Source: Massilia arenae
GTDB taxonomy: Bacteria; Pseudomonadota; Gammaproteobacteria; Burkholderiales; Burkholderiaceae_D
Length of the DNA: 64,000 bases
Direction of reading: 5' to 3'
Assembly (NCBI RefSeq): GCF_008014745.1
Contig: NZ_VPFD01000011.1
Span: 79,340-143,339, forward strand
The translations under genes and the position numbers were made by a program. Under the pieces are notes generated by a model. The model was not told the origin of the DNA. It did no database searches and saw only the letters and a list, made by a program, of their open reading frames with translations. Position 1 is the first letter of the stretch; each line of letters starts with the position of its first letter. Of the stretch, positions 1-9,857 are shown piece after piece.

Positions 1-876
1 TTCCTTCGAGGCGAAGCGGTGGATCTTGTCTTCGATCGACGGGCAGTAGCGCGGGCCGACGCCTTCGATCACGCCGGTGTACATCGGGCTGCGATCCAGG
101 CCGGCGCGGATGATGTCGTGGGTGCGCTCATTGGTATGCGTCACCCAGCACGGCACCTGGCGCGGATGCATCGCCACATTACCCATATACGAGAAGACCG
201 GCACGGGATCGAGGTCACCCGGCTGTTCGGCCAGCACCGAGAAGTCGATGCTGCGGCCATCGATGCGCGGCGGCGTACCCGTCTTGAGGCGGCCCTGCGG
301 CAGCTTGAGTTCCTTCAGGCGCGCCGACAGCGAGGTCGCCGGCGGATCGCCCGCGCGGCCGCCCGAATAGTTCTGCAAGCCGACGTGGATCTTCCCGTCC
401 AGGAAAGTACCGGCGGTGAGCACCACGGCGCGGGCACGGAACTTCAGGCCGACCTGGGTGACGGCGCCAACCACGCGGTCGCCCTCCACCATCAAGTCAT
501 CGACCGCCTGCTGGAACAGCCACAGGTTCGGCTGGTTTTCCAGGCGCGAGCGGATCGCCGCCTTGTACAGGACGCGGTCGGCCTGGGCTCGGGTGGCGCG
601 CACGGCCGGGCCCTTGGACGAATTCAGGATGCGGAACTGGATGCCAGCCTCGTCGGTGGCGATGGCCATGGCGCCACCGAGGGCGTCGACTTCCTTGACC
701 AAGTGACCCTTGCCGATGCCGCCAATCGACGGATTGCAAGACATGGCGCCGAGGGTTTCGATATTGTGGGTCAGCAGTAGGGTCTTCTGACCGGTGCGTG
801 CGGACGCGAGTGCGGCTTCGGTTCCGGCATGGCCGCCGCCGACGACGATGACGTCGAATTCAGTAGGAAATAGCAT
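1..876 (-). CDS. mnmG: MnmG (GidA), tRNA uridine-5-carboxymethylaminomethyl synthesis enzyme, N-terminal part
   Basis: The FAD-dependent partner of MnmE makes the cmnm5 modification at U34 of certain tRNAs in the cytoplasm. The first 292 residues are present and the rest runs off the left edge (the family is about 630-650 residues). The protein starts [20 protein letters not shown], which holds the Rossmann GxGxxGxE-type FAD motif. It continues with the conserved [17 protein letters not shown] and [17 protein letters not shown] stretches that mark GidA/MnmG. The start is the ATG at 876. In many bacteria mnmG heads the mnmG-rsmG-parA-parB group beside oriC, which fits the parS sites just upstream. 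Identification is very secure; only the C-terminus is unseen. Confidence 0.97.
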   Translation of the reverse strand, partial: MLFPTEFDVIVVGGGHAGTEAALASARTGQKTLLLTHNIETLGAMSCNPSIGGIGKGHLVKEVDALGGAMAIATDEAGIQFRILNSSKGPAVRATRAQADRVLYKAAIRSRLENQPNLWLFQQAVDDLMVEGDRVVGAVTQVGLKFRARAVVLTAGTFLDGKIHVGLQNYSGGRAGDPPATSLSARLKELKLPQGRLKTGTPPRIDGRSIDFSVLAEQPGDLDPVPVFSYMGNVAMHPRQVPCWVTHTNERTHDIIRAGLDRSPMYTGVIEGVGPRYCPSIEDKIHRFASKE

Positions 877-963
877 GATGGGGTGTGGAGCGAGGGGACT
901 AATGCGCGATTATAGATTCTTTTTTCCTGCTGGACTCTCCGGGAGTCCGAAAACGACAGATTT

Positions 964-979
964 TGTTTCACGTGAAACC
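964..979. promoter_or_regulatory. parS: parS site 1 (ParB-binding centromere)
   Basis: TGTTTCACGTGAAACC matches the near-universal chromosomal parS palindrome TGTTTCACGTGAAACA at 15 of 16 positions. It is one of three copies packed between mnmG and the permease gene. Known role: ParB nucleates here and the ParAB system segregates the origin region. Confidence 0.93.
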
Positions 980-1002
980 TTAATCTTCTGTTCTTATTGG
1001 CG

Positions 1003-1018
1003 TGTTTCACGTGGAACA
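1003..1018. promoter_or_regulatory. parS: parS site 2
   Basis: TGTTTCACGTGGAACA matches the parS consensus at 15 of 16 positions (one A to G change in the right arm). The spacing to site 1 is 39 bp start to start. Confidence 0.92.
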
Positions 1019-1056
1019 ATGGGCAATAAAAAAGCCGGGTTGCGGACACGGCTCTA

Positions 1057-1072
1057 TGTTTCACGTGGAACA
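1057..1072. promoter_or_regulatory. parS: parS site 3
   Basis: TGTTTCACGTGGAACA is identical to site 2. It ends 3 bp before the stop codon of the downstream convergent permease gene, so all three sites sit in the 200 bp mnmG-permease gap. Confidence 0.92.
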
Positions 1073-1075
1073 GAC

Positions 1076-1846
1076 TCACCAGCCCAGCTTTGTGAACGAG
1101 TCGTAAGCTGTCTTTACAATTAGCGCCGAGACGACAAACAGGAATAGTTTGCGCACAAAACCACTGCCATGCTTCAACGCCAGTCTGGTGCCGATCACCG
1201 CGCCGACGATCTGGCATCCGGCCATCAGCAAGCCCAGCTGCCACAGCAAATGACCGCTGTAGCCGAACCACATCAGCGCCGACAGATTACAGGCGACGTT
1301 GACGACCTTTGCGGCGGCCGAGGCGCTCAAGAAATCAAAACCGAAAAAGCGCACGAACAGGAATAGCAAAAAGCTGCCGGTACCCGGTCCAAAGAAGCCA
1401 TCGTAAAAACCAATGGCGGCGCCGATGCCGATGGCCCAGTAGCGCTCGGCCATCCCGCTGTGCAGTGGGGCGTGTACCGCGCCGAGATCCTTTTTCATGA
1501 ACGTATAGACGGCAACCGCGACCAGGACAAACGGGAGCAGCGCGCGCACGAAATCGGCCGGCACCTGGGTCACGGTCCAGGCACCGACGAAAGACAAGGC
1601 AAACGCAGCGATGGCGGCCGGCGCCGCCGTGCTCCACGCGACCCGCACCCGGCGCGCGTAACTGACGGCGGCCGAACCGGTCCCGAAGATCGCTGCGAGT
1701 TTATTGGTGCCGAGGATGGTTGCCGGCGCTTCTCTCGGCAACAGGGAGAACATCGCAGGAAGCTGGATCAGGCCGCCGCCACCGACAACGGCGTCGACCA
1801 GGCCGGCGGCAAAAGCGGCGCCGCCGAGCCACACTACATCGATCAT
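1076..1846 (-). CDS. TauE/SafE (TSUP) family membrane permease
   Basis: This is a 256-residue integral membrane protein of the sulfite exporter TauE/SafE family. Characterised members move sulfur-containing anions or small organic acids across the inner membrane, but substrates vary widely and none can be assigned here. The N-terminal glycine-rich stretch DAVVGGGGLIQLPAM and the later IGFYDGFFGPGTGSFL are the two family-typical re-entrant motifs. They are separated by hydrophobic segments consistent with about eight helices. It points toward mnmG; its 3' end abuts the parS cluster. No obvious operon partner. Confidence 0.9.
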   Translation of the reverse strand: MIDVVWLGGAAFAAGLVDAVVGGGGLIQLPAMFSLLPREAPATILGTNKLAAIFGTGSAAVSYARRVRVAWSTAAPAAIAAFALSFVGAWTVTQVPADFVRALLPFVLVAVAVYTFMKKDLGAVHAPLHSGMAERYWAIGIGAAIGFYDGFFGPGTGSFLLFLFVRFFGFDFLSASAAAKVVNVACNLSALMWFGYSGHLLWQLGLLMAGCQIVGAVIGTRLALKHGSGFVRKLFLFVVSALIVKTAYDSFTKLGW

Positions 1847-1934
1847 GGGAGACTTTCAGGGGAAGTGCAGAGCCGATATTTTACGGCAAGCAAGCCGTAC
1901 TGACACGGCGCCAGCCTACCCTTCCCCGTGGAAC

Positions 1935-2774
1935 TTATTCCGGTGTGACGGCCGCCGGCGATCGTGCGAAATCGATGAGCAAGCCATTGAGCCGCTCGGC
2001 GCCCGACAGCTGCAGCCAATGGCCGACGCCATCGATACGGGCATACTCGAAACCGGCGCGGCATTGTTCGCGCGAGTCCAGCATCTGTTGTTCGCGCAGC
2101 GCAGGATCGTGATCGCTCCAGACGCCCAGCACCGGCACGTCGACCGGCTTCCACCGCTTGCCGCGTGAACCCTTGAGATTGGCGCGGTAGTAATTCAGGG
2201 CTGCGGTCAGCCGGCCCTGCGGCGCCAGCGCATCGATCCAGAGTTGCTGCTGTTCGCGGCTGCGATTCATCGCACGCAGAGCCGCCCAATTATCTGCCTT
2301 CAACAGCGTTTCGGCCAGGACTGGCGTCATGAACACGGCCATGTACCAGAAGCGCAGTTTTTGCGTGAGACCTGACTTGGCCAGCGCCTTCGGGTGGCCC
2401 ACCGACAGCGCCGCGTAACGGCTAACGCGTTGAGGCGCATGCATGGCCAGATTCCAACCGACCTGCGCACCCCAATCGTGGCCGACCACCGTCGCCTCGG
2501 CGATGCCCAGTGCATCCATGAGCTGCAGCACGTCATCGGCCACGAAGTCGATTGCGTATGCGCTGACGTCGGACGGCATATCGGTCTTGCCGTAGCCGCG
2601 CAGATCGGGAGCGATGACCTGGAAACCAGCTGCCGCCAGGGCCGGAATCTGCCGCCGCCATATCGCATGGGTATCCGGAAAGCCATGCAAGAGCACGACT
2701 GGCGGGCCCTCACCGGCAGTCACGTAGTGCATGTTCAAACCATTGACCCTGGCGTACCGCGACACGACATCCAT
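1935..2774 (-). CDS. Alpha/beta hydrolase, epoxide hydrolase-like
   Basis: This is a 279-residue alpha/beta-fold hydrolase. The oxyanion-hole motif HGFPDTH is at 30-36 and the nucleophile elbow VGHDWGA has Asp at residue 100. An Asp rather than Ser nucleophile followed by Trp is the signature of epoxide hydrolases and haloalkane dehalogenases, not esterases. The likely acid Asp lies in WSDHDPAL and the catalytic His in GVGHWLQL near the C-terminus. The HGxP oxyanion motif favours epoxide hydrolase. Predicted cytoplasmic; no signal peptide. It is transcribed away from the origin-like region that begins just upstream of its start. The substrate cannot be read from sequence. Confidence 0.85.
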   Translation of the reverse strand: MDVVSRYARVNGLNMHYVTAGEGPPVVLLHGFPDTHAIWRRQIPALAAAGFQVIAPDLRGYGKTDMPSDVSAYAIDFVADDVLQLMDALGIAEATVVGHDWGAQVGWNLAMHAPQRVSRYAALSVGHPKALAKSGLTQKLRFWYMAVFMTPVLAETLLKADNWAALRAMNRSREQQQLWIDALAPQGRLTAALNYYRANLKGSRGKRWKPVDVPVLGVWSDHDPALREQQMLDSREQCRAGFEYARIDGVGHWLQLSGAERLNGLLIDFARSPAAVTPE

Positions 2775-2839
2775 GCGTTTCCCTGTACCTCAGTTCGATG
2801 GGAAACAGCTTACCAGAACGTAAACGCCTGTCCAGACCC

Positions 2840-3069
2840 CCTCTGTGGATAAGCTACTTGATATCCACAGGTATCGTTTGTGCAGAACTCGGCTTTTTTG
2901 CACAAGCAAAAATCTTGTCCAGATTTGCCACCAAGCAGTCTGCTTAGCAGTGCACCGACTTATCCGTCACATAAACGCCTGATTTCGTGTCCTTTAATCG
3001 GGTTGTCCACAGAAACCAGCTACCGTTAACCACTACTATCAATGTTGTATACAGATCTTGGTTGTAAAC
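2840..3069 (+). repeat. oriC module A
   Basis: This is the first of three imperfect tandem modules, at about 370-380 bp spacing. In order: TGTGGATAA (2844), ATATCCACA (2861), TGTGCAGAA (2879), TTGTCCAGA (2915), TTGTCCACA (3003), ACTACTATCA (3032-3041), TTGTATACA (3045-3053). It ends with GTAAAC at 3064. Confidence 0.75.
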
Positions 3070-3211
3070 CTGGCGAGCTCGCGAAAAAAAAAATTTTCTT
3101 CCACGTGTGGCAAATCGGAGAAGGCAAATCGCAAGCCGATGTTGTCAGCCATCTCGACCGCTTGCTCGCACATCGTGTTCACCAAGGCTTGCCAGGCTGG
3201 GAAAGGAACGG

Positions 3212-3440
3212 CGTCTGTGGATAAGCGCATGAATATTCACAGGACGGAATGTGCAGAAACCACCGACTTGTCCAGTTGAGAAATTTCTATTCAACTTTCC
3301 TACAGCGCCGGAACAGGCGTTTTCCAGCGGGTTAACGCGACCGTAAACCATTGATGTTGTGGAGAAAACCGTCTTTATCCACAAAGAAGCCCGCGTTTAC
3401 TATTACTATCATTTTGTATACAAGCCTTTAACTAAAACAA
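3212..3440 (+). repeat. oriC module B
   Basis: This module carries the same ordered elements as module A: TGTGGATAA (3216), ATATTCACA (3233), TGTGCAGAA (3250), TTGTCCAGT (3268), GTAAAC (3343), TTATCCACA (3375), GTTTAC (3395), TACTATTACTATCA (3398-3411), TTGTATACA (3414-3422). An AT-rich tail follows. The TTGTATACA element lies 369 bp after that of module A. Confidence 0.75.
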
Positions 3441-3593
3441 ATACGAGAAATGCCGCTGCCGCTGACTCCGGACCAGCCCGAGGTTGAAAACGACGAAGGC
3501 GTGCAGAAAAGATCAGTCACACGCACGAGTCCCTGGTCAGGGCGATCGCGCTAGACCTCTCGAACTGCAGGTCTGGTAGCAATGACACGCAAG

Positions 3594-3830
3594 CGCCTGT
3601 GGAAAAGCCACTGCATATCCACAGCACCGGATGTGCAGAACAGGCCCTTTTTCTGTGAGCCAATTTGTTGTCCAAGAACCGTGCAAGCCGAACGCAAGCT
3701 TTTTCCCGCGCGTAAACGACGTCGTAAACCGTTGATACTGTGGAGTAAACTCGCCTTATCCACAGAGATCATCGCGTTTACCTACTACTATCAACCTTGT
3801 ATACATATCTCTTAATTAAATAAGCAAACA
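3594..3830 (+). repeat. oriC module C
   Basis: Ordered elements: TGTGGAAAA (3598), ATATCCACA (3615), TGTGCAGAA (3632), GTAAAC (3712, 3724, 3745), TTATCCACA (3756), GTTTAC (3776), TACTACTATCA (3783-3793), TTGTATACA (3797-3805). The most AT-rich tail of the three follows (to about 3824). This module has the best match to a DnaA box, GC cluster, trio and AT-rich order, so it may be the main unwinding site. Confidence 0.78.
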
Positions 3831-4017
3831 CAGCGCAAGCAAAAAAAAGCGTCTTCCAGAACAGGCCATTCACTTCCTGCAACCAGAACCAGAATCGTTG
3901 CAATTCAAGGACTGAATGCGATGGAAGCTGTGTACAATCCGTCCCTTATGCACAGTTGCCGATCTGAATTGCCAACAAGGTGCAAATCGTCTCTACACAC
4001 TTACCCAGCAAGAAAAC

Positions 4018-4812
4018 ATGCGTCTAGGGATCATCAGCGCTTTGCACGAAGAACAGGCAGGGCTCGTGGAAGCCATGGGAGGGGCCGCCAAGCTCATCCA
4101 TGGCAAACGGGAGTACTGGGTCGGAAAGCTGTGGGAAATCGACGCTGTGTGCGTTTTATCGCGTATTGGCAAGGTTGCCGCTGCGATGACTGCGACAACG
4201 CTTGTGGAAAAGTTCGGAGTTACGCACATCCTCTTCACGGGCGTTGCCGGCGCCGGGGATAAAACGATCCGTGTGGGCGACATCGTGGTGGCCGAATCGC
4301 TGGTCCAGCACGATATGGATGCCAGCCCTTTGTTCCCGCGTTTCGAAGTGCCGCTCACGGGCCAGACGCATTTCCAGCCAGACCAGCAGCTGTCGCTACG
4401 CTTGTCCAGTGCCGCCCACGCCTTCCTGGAATGCGACTTCCTGGAGACGATCTCCGAGACCGAGAGACAGGCGTTTGGCCTCGCACAGCCGCGCGTACAT
4501 CGTGGCCTGATCGCCAGCGGCGACCAGTTCGTCAACGACCGCCAGCGCATCGATGCGCTCAATGGCGCCCTGCCCGGGCTGGTGGCGGTGGAGATGGAAG
4601 GCGCCGCGGTGGCGCAGGTGTGTCAGGAACTGGACGTGCCGTTTGCCGTCATCCGCGCGGTATCGGACAATGCCAATGAAGACGCGGCCCACGACTTCAT
4701 GCGCTTCGTGAAGTCGGTGGCTGCGCAATATGCTTTCCATATCACCCGGCGCCTGTGCCGGCAGCTGGTGGAAGCGCCGCTTCAGCCCAGGAGCGAATCG
4801 GCGGGGATGTAG
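4018..4812 (+). CDS. mtnN: 5'-methylthioadenosine/S-adenosylhomocysteine nucleosidase
   Basis: The enzyme hydrolyses MTA and SAH to adenine plus the thioribose sugars, clearing by-products of polyamine synthesis and SAM methylation (cytoplasm). The start is taken at ATG 4018, giving [16 protein letters not shown]. This aligns with the E. coli MtnN N-terminus and puts the catalytic Glu at residue 12. An in-frame ATG 102 bp earlier adds residues unlike the family. Substrate-site EMEG is at 192-195 and the general-acid Asp at 217 (SDNAN). At 264 residues it is longer than the usual about 230. The 3' end overlaps the convergent ald gene by 31 bp. A DnaA-box-like TTATGCACA lies 64 bp upstream of the start. 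Confidence 0.93.
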   Translation: MRLGIISALHEEQAGLVEAMGGAAKLIHGKREYWVGKLWEIDAVCVLSRIGKVAAAMTATTLVEKFGVTHILFTGVAGAGDKTIRVGDIVVAESLVQHDMDASPLFPRFEVPLTGQTHFQPDQQLSLRLSSAAHAFLECDFLETISETERQAFGLAQPRVHRGLIASGDQFVNDRQRIDALNGALPGLVAVEMEGAAVAQVCQELDVPFAVIRAVSDNANEDAAHDFMRFVKSVAAQYAFHITRRLCRQLVEAPLQPRSESAGM

Positions 4813-5897
4813 TCGTAGCCCAGGGCCTGGGCTACCGCCTCGAAGGTGACCTTGCCCTGGCAGACGTTCAGGCCATGACGCAGGTGGACATCGTCCGCCA
4901 GCGCGCGCCGCCAGCCCTTGTTCGCCAGCGCCAGAGCATGGCCGATGGTGGCGTTATTCAGCGCGAAGGTCGAGGTGCGCGCCACCGCGCCCGGCATGTT
5001 CGCAACGCAGTAGTGGACCACGCCATCGACCAGGAAGGTCGGATCGGCGTGCGTCGTTGGGTGTGAGGTCTCGAAACAGCCACCCTGGTCGATCGCCACG
5101 TCGACGACCACCGCGCCCTTTTTCATGCGTGAGACCATGTCACGCGTGACGAGTTTCGGCGCCGCCGCGCCAGGCACCAGCACGCCGCCGATCACCAGGT
5201 CGGCACTCACGACCGCTTCCTCGAGCGCGTGAGCATTGGAATACAGGGTCGAGATGCGGTTGCCGAACACCAGGTCGAGCTGGCGTAGCCGGTCGACGTT
5301 CTTGTCGAGCACCGTGACGCGGGCGCCGGTGCCGACCGCCATCTGCAGCGCATTGGCGCCGACCACGCCGGCGCCGATGATGACGACGTGGCCGGCCGCC
5401 ACTCCAGGCACGCCGCCCAGCAGCAGCCCCATGCCGCCCCGGGATTTCTCCAGATGGGCGGCGCCGGCCTGGATCGCCATGCGGCCCGCGACTTCGCTCA
5501 TCGGCGCAAGCAGGGGCAGGCCGCCGCCCGGGCCGGTGATCGTTTCGTAGGCAATGCAGATGGCGCCCGATTTGACCAGGGCCGCGGTTTGCTCCGGATC
5601 GGGAGCCAGGTGGAGGTAGGTGTAGAGGATCTGGCCTTCGCGCAGCATCGCGCATTCAGCTGGTTGCGGCTCCTTGACCTTGACGATCATGTCGGCGCGC
5701 GAGAAGACTTCGTGGGCGCTGTCGGCGATGGTGGCGCCGGCCGCGGTGTAGTGGGCGTCGTCGATGCCGATTTCATGGCCTGCGCCCTGCTGGATGATGA
5801 CCTGGTGGCCGCGTGCCATCAGTTCGCGTACCGATGGCGGCGTGAGGCCGACGCGGTATTCGTTGTTCTTGATTTCCTTTGGAACGCCTACAAGCAT
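4782..5897 (-). CDS. ald: Alanine dehydrogenase
   Basis: The enzyme performs NAD-dependent oxidative deamination of L-alanine to pyruvate and ammonium, or the reverse. It is 371 residues, the usual family length, when started at ATG 5897. That ATG is preceded by AGGAGA and gives [17 protein letters not shown]. Family residues are in register: Arg15, Lys75, His96, the NAD-binding GAGVVGANA and the catalytic Asp of VDVAIDQGG. It lies 100 bp downstream of putA on the same strand, with a REP-like palindrome between them, so co-transcription is possible. Both feed amino acids into carbon metabolism. Antiparallel 31 bp overlap with mtnN. Confidence 0.95.
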   Translation of the reverse strand: MLVGVPKEIKNNEYRVGLTPPSVRELMARGHQVIIQQGAGHEIGIDDAHYTAAGATIADSAHEVFSRADMIVKVKEPQPAECAMLREGQILYTYLHLAPDPEQTAALVKSGAICIAYETITGPGGGLPLLAPMSEVAGRMAIQAGAAHLEKSRGGMGLLLGGVPGVAAGHVVIIGAGVVGANALQMAVGTGARVTVLDKNVDRLRQLDLVFGNRISTLYSNAHALEEAVVSADLVIGGVLVPGAAAPKLVTRDMVSRMKKGAVVVDVAIDQGGCFETSHPTTHADPTFLVDGVVHYCVANMPGAVARTSTFALNNATIGHALALANKGWRRALADDVHLRHGLNVCQGKVTFEAVAQALGYDYIPADSLLG

Positions 5898-5963
5898 GGT
5901 TGTCTCCTGTTGTGGGTTGTTCTCGCTGGTGCTTCTCCTGCTGGTTTTCTGTTTGTTGGACGC

Positions 5964-5984
5964 GTGGGCGGCAAAGCCGCCCAC
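5964..5984. repeat. REP-like palindrome between putA and ald
   Basis: The inverted repeat GTGGGCGGC-AAA-GCCGCCCAC lies just after the putA stop. There is no T-run on the putA strand, so it resembles an extragenic palindrome or attenuating hairpin more than a classical terminator. Confidence 0.6.
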
Positions 5985-5997
5985 CCTACGATGATTC

Positions 5998-8900
5998 TTA
6001 CAGGCCCAAGGTCATCAGGCTTGCGTTGCCGCCAGCGGCCGTCGTGTTGACGCAGACCGCACGCTCGGCGACCAGGCGCCACAGGTCCACCGGGACCAGG
6101 GCATCGGTGTCGACGATACCGACGATCGCACCCGGACGCGCCGCCAGCTGCGTGCGCAGCAGGCCGGCCAGGCCTGTTTCGACCAGCGCGATCGCGACCT
6201 CGGCCGCATCGATCTCTTCCTTACCGACGAAGCGCACACGTTCCTTCACCGCCGCCGGCAGGTTGGCCGGAATCGATTCAGGCGTCGGCGCCAGCACCAG
6301 CGCGCGGTTGCCGGTGGCGAGGGCCGCTGCCAGTTGGTTGAGCAGGCCGGCCGAGGTGGCGGGCGCGCACAGCACGGCGCCGCGCGGCGTGAACGACAGG
6401 CGGTTGCTTTCGCCGGTCGGGCCGGGCAGGTCCATCGACACGCCATTGAGCGAGGTGCGCGCGTAACCCTCGGCCAGCGCGGCCACCGGTTGCTGGCCAT
6501 TCGTGCGCAGCCAGCCGATCAAGGCTTCCAGCGCCGCTTCTGGCTGGCGCACGTGTTCCATCAGGGGAGCCGCGCCGCGCTGCAGGCGTTTCAGGTACAG
6601 CGGGCCGCCGGCCTTGGGACCGGTGCCCGACTTGCCTTCGCCGCCGAACGGCTGCACGCCGACCACTGCGCCGACGATGTTGCGGTTGACGTAGATATTG
6701 CCGACGTGGGCGCGGTTGACGATGTGGTCGATGGTTTCATCGATGCGCGAATGCACGCCCAGGGTCAGGCCATAGCCGGTGGCGTTGATCGCATCGATCA
6801 CCGATGGCAGCTCGGCGCGGCGGTAGCGCACAATGTGCAGCACCGGGCCGAAGACTTCCTGTTTGAGTTCCGCCAGCGAGGCGATTTCGAGCACGGTCGG
6901 CGGCACGAAGGTGCCGGCAGCGAGGACCGACGCCGGCAGCTCGAGCGCGAAGTGGCTGCGCGCGGTGGCCTTGGTGCGCTCGATGTGGGCCAGCAGGTTG
7001 CGCTGGGCTTCGGCATCGATCACCGGGCCGATGTCGGTCGCCAGGCGGTCCGGGCAGCCCACGCGCAGTTCCTGCATCGCGCCCTTGAGCATCTTGATGG
7101 TCTTGTCGGCGATGTCCTCTTGCAGGAACAGCACGCGCAGCGCCGAGCAGCGCTGGCCGGCCGAGTCGAAGGCCGAACTGAGGACGTCCTGCACCACCTG
7201 CTCCGGCAGTGCCGAGGAGTCGACGATCAGCGCGTTCTGGCCGCCGGTTTCCGCCACCAGCGGGATGTCGATGCCTTCCTGTTGCGCGCGCTTGGCCAGC
7301 GTGCGGTTGATCAGCTGGGCGACTTCGGTCGAACCGGTGAAGATCACGCCCTTGATGCGGCTGTCCGCCGTCAGGGCAGCGCCCACCACTTCGCCGCGGC
7401 CCGGCAGCAGCTGCAGCGCGGCGCGTGGGGTGCCCGCCTCGAGGAACAGTTCCACCGCGCGGTAGGCGATCAATGGGGTCTGTTCGGCCGGCTTGGCCAG
7501 CACCACGTTGCCGGCCGCGAGGGCGGCCGCCACCTGGCCGGTGAAGATCGCCAGCGGGAAGTTCCAGGGGCTGATGCAGCTGACCGGTCCCAGTGCCTCG
7601 GCCTTGGCCGAGCCGCGGATCTGCACCGCATAGTAGCGCAGGAAGTCGACCGCTTCGCGCAGTTCGGCGATCGCGTTCGGCAGCGATTTGCCGGCTTCGC
7701 GCACGGCCAGGGCCATCAGCTCGACACCGTTCTGTTCGAACAGGTCGGCGGTGCGCTCCAGGATCGCAGCGCGTTCATGGGTGGCGGTGGCGGCCCATTC
7801 GCCGGCGAAGGCGCTGGCCGCGGCCAGGGCGGTCTCGACGTCGGTGCGCGAGGCCTCGCTCACGTGGCCGACGATATCGCTCGACATCGCGGGATTGACC
7901 ACGTTGGCGGGCACGCCGGCGTCGCTTGACCCGGCGATCAGCGGGCCGGCGACGTGCTGGCGCTGCTGCGCAAGGCCAATCGCGACCTTGGCCAGGACGT
8001 CTTCGTTGACCAGGTCCATACCCGCCGAATTCTTGCGCTCATCGCCGAACATGTCGACCGGCAGTGCGATCGCCGGATGCGGCTTGCCGCCGCTGGCGCG
8101 CGCGACGTCGAAGGGATCGGTGAGCAGCGTGTCGATCGCCACGTTCTCGTCGACGATCTGGTTCACGAACGAGGAGTTGGCGCCGTTTTCCAGCAGGCGG
8201 CGCACCAGGTAGGCCAGCAGGGTTTCGTGCGAACCGACCGGCGCGTAGATGCGGCAAGCCTTGTCCAGGTTCTTGCTGCCCACGACCTGGTCGTACAGGG
8301 TTTCGCCCATGCCGTGCAGGCACTGGAACTCGTAGTTGCTAACGTTATCCTCTTTGGCCCAGGTGTAGATCACCGACAGCGTATGGGCGTTGTGGGTGGC
8401 GAACTGCGGATACAGCACGTCGGCCGCCGCCAGCAGCTTGCGCGCGCAAGTCAGGTAGGAGACGTCGGTGTACACCTTGCGCGTATAGACCGGATAGCCG
8501 GGCATGCCGTCGACCTGGGCGCGCTTGATCTCGGCATCCCAGTAGGCGCCCTTCACCAGGCGCACCATGAACTTACGGCCGCTGCGCTTGGCCAGGTCAA
8601 CCAGGTAGTCGATCACGAACGGGCAGCGCTTTTGATAGGCCTGCACCACCAGGCCGATGCCTTCGAAGCCGGCCAGGTCGGCGTCAAAAGCGAGTGCTTC
8701 GAGCATGTCGAGCGAGATCTCGAGGCGGTCGGCTTCCTCGGCGTCGATATTAATGCCGATGTTATAGGTCTTGGCCAGCAGGACCAGGCTGCGCACGCGC
8801 GGCAGCAGCTCGCCGATCACGCGCGCGTATTGCGCACGGCTGTAGCGCGGATGCAGCGCCGAAAGCTTGATCGAGATGCCCGGACCGTCCTTGATGCCGC

Positions 8901-9645
8901 GGCCATTGGAGGCCTTGCCGATCGCGTGGATGGCCGCTTCGTACGAGGCGTAGTAGTTCTTCGCATCGCTTTCGGTCAGCGCCGCCTCGCCCAGCATGTC
9001 GTAAGAGTAGCGATAACCGCGGGTTTCGTTGTCGCGGCTGTTCTTCAGCGCTTCGTCGATCGTCTGGCCGGTGACGAACTGGTTGCCCAGCATGCGCATC
9101 GCCATGTCGACGCCCTTGCGGATCAGCGGTTCGCCGCCCTTCGCGATCAGGCGCGTGAGCGCCGAACCGAGACCCTGCTCGCTATTGGTCGAGACCAGCT
9201 TGCCGGTGATGAGCAGGCCCCAGGTCGCTGCATTGACGAACAGCGATGGCGATTCGCCCAGGTGCTTGCGCCAGTCGCCGCGGCTGATCTTGTCGGCGAT
9301 GAGGCGGTCGGCGGTTTCGCTGTCCGGGATGCGCAGCAGCGCTTCGGCCAGGCACATCAGCGCGACGCCTTCTTCCGACGACAGCGAGAATTCGTGCATC
9401 AGCGCGTCCACGCCCGAAGCGCGGGTGCGCTTTTCGCGCACTGCCGAGACCAGGCGATGCGCCAGCGGCTGGGCGTCGGCGCCCGGTGTGGCGCCCTGGG
9501 CCAGCAGCCATTGCACGGCCTCGGATTCATCGCGGCGGTAGGCGGCGGTGATGGCGGCGCGCAGGGGAGTCTGCTCGCGCCTGGTTTCAGCGTGGAGGGC
9601 GTCGAAGGGAACGAAGGTGGAGGCCGGGGAAGCAGCGATCTGCAT
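5998..9645 (-). CDS. putA: PutA, bifunctional proline dehydrogenase / L-glutamate-gamma-semialdehyde dehydrogenase
   Basis: The enzyme oxidises proline to glutamate in two steps: an FAD-dependent PRODH barrel (roughly residues 190-480) and an NAD-dependent aldehyde dehydrogenase (roughly 560-1020). The dehydrogenase shows catalytic Glu799 in AETGG and Cys833 in GQRCSA. A C-terminal ALDH-like conserved domain ends in the family motif ASLMTLGL. The protein has 1215 residues. It lacks the N-terminal ribbon-helix-helix of trifunctional PutAs such as E. coli's and starts directly with the [16 protein letters not shown] arm. It should therefore not autoregulate. A divergent Lrp-type gene 212 bp away is the obvious regulator. 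Electrons go from FADH2 to the quinone pool at the membrane. Confidence 0.97.
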   Translation of the reverse strand: MQIAASPASTFVPFDALHAETRREQTPLRAAITAAYRRDESEAVQWLLAQGATPGADAQPLAHRLVSAVREKRTRASGVDALMHEFSLSSEEGVALMCLAEALLRIPDSETADRLIADKISRGDWRKHLGESPSLFVNAATWGLLITGKLVSTNSEQGLGSALTRLIAKGGEPLIRKGVDMAMRMLGNQFVTGQTIDEALKNSRDNETRGYRYSYDMLGEAALTESDAKNYYASYEAAIHAIGKASNGRGIKDGPGISIKLSALHPRYSRAQYARVIGELLPRVRSLVLLAKTYNIGINIDAEEADRLEISLDMLEALAFDADLAGFEGIGLVVQAYQKRCPFVIDYLVDLAKRSGRKFMVRLVKGAYWDAEIKRAQVDGMPGYPVYTRKVYTDVSYLTCARKLLAAADVLYPQFATHNAHTLSVIYTWAKEDNVSNYEFQCLHGMGETLYDQVVGSKNLDKACRIYAPVGSHETLLAYLVRRLLENGANSSFVNQIVDENVAIDTLLTDPFDVARASGGKPHPAIALPVDMFGDERKNSAGMDLVNEDVLAKVAIGLAQQRQHVAGPLIAGSSDAGVPANVVNPAMSSDIVGHVSEASRTDVETALAAASAFAGEWAATATHERAAILERTADLFEQNGVELMALAVREAGKSLPNAIAELREAVDFLRYYAVQIRGSAKAEALGPVSCISPWNFPLAIFTGQVAAALAAGNVVLAKPAEQTPLIAYRAVELFLEAGTPRAALQLLPGRGEVVGAALTADSRIKGVIFTGSTEVAQLINRTLAKRAQQEGIDIPLVAETGGQNALIVDSSALPEQVVQDVLSSAFDSAGQRCSALRVLFLQEDIADKTIKMLKGAMQELRVGCPDRLATDIGPVIDAEAQRNLLAHIERTKATARSHFALELPASVLAAGTFVPPTVLEIASLAELKQEVFGPVLHIVRYRRAELPSVIDAINATGYGLTLGVHSRIDETIDHIVNRAHVGNIYVNRNIVGAVVGVQPFGGEGKSGTGPKAGGPLYLKRLQRGAAPLMEHVRQPEAALEALIGWLRTNGQQPVAALAEGYARTSLNGVSMDLPGPTGESNRLSFTPRGAVLCAPATSAGLLNQLAAALATGNRALVLAPTPESIPANLPAAVKERVRFVGKEEIDAAEVAIALVETGLAGLLRTQLAARPGAIVGIVDTDALVPVDLWRLVAERAVCVNTTAAGGNASLMTLGL

Positions 9646-9857
9646 GGCTATCTAGTCAAAAGAAAAATACACAACGAGGGCCACCGCACAGCAAAAGCGC
9701 CGTACCACATCACGTGGCCGGCGCAGTTTGGAACTCGGTGGAAATGATTCGATTGTAGAAGGATTTCTTCTGGATTAATTCTGCTTTTAATCGTTACTAG
9801 CAATAGATAGTTTTTGATGCGACAATCTGACCGAATAAAATTAACGGGAGACACCCG

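Larger units (their letters stand above)
2790..4017. other. oriC: Putative chromosomal replication origin (oriC): DnaA-box-rich, three-module region
   Basis: About 1.2 kb holds no convincing gene. Perfect DnaA boxes (TTATCCACA or its complement) occur at 2844-2852, 3216-3224, 3375-3383 and 3756-3764. Near matches lie at 2861-2869, 3003-3011, 3233-3241, 3598-3606, 3615-3623 and 3946-3954. On the + strand the boxes at 3003, 3375 and 3756 are each followed by a GTTAAC or GTTTAC element and then a TACTACTAT-type run. That run is the complement of the 3'-GAT repeats called DnaA-trios in the basal unwinding system. A TTGTATACA element and AT-rich DNA come next. parS sites and mnmG nearby support an origin position. 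dnaA itself is not in the window, so a secondary DnaA-binding locus remains possible. Confidence 0.75.

Noticed and set aside
3039..3815. Several 60-80 codon open frames inside the DnaA-box region
   Set aside because: They are short, overlap on both strands, and contain the repeated DnaA boxes and AT-rich motifs; no ribosome sites or protein character.
6334..9747. Two long + strand frames (531 and 597 codons) opposite putA
   Set aside because: PutA accounts fully for this DNA with intact catalytic residues; the antisense products are low-complexity.
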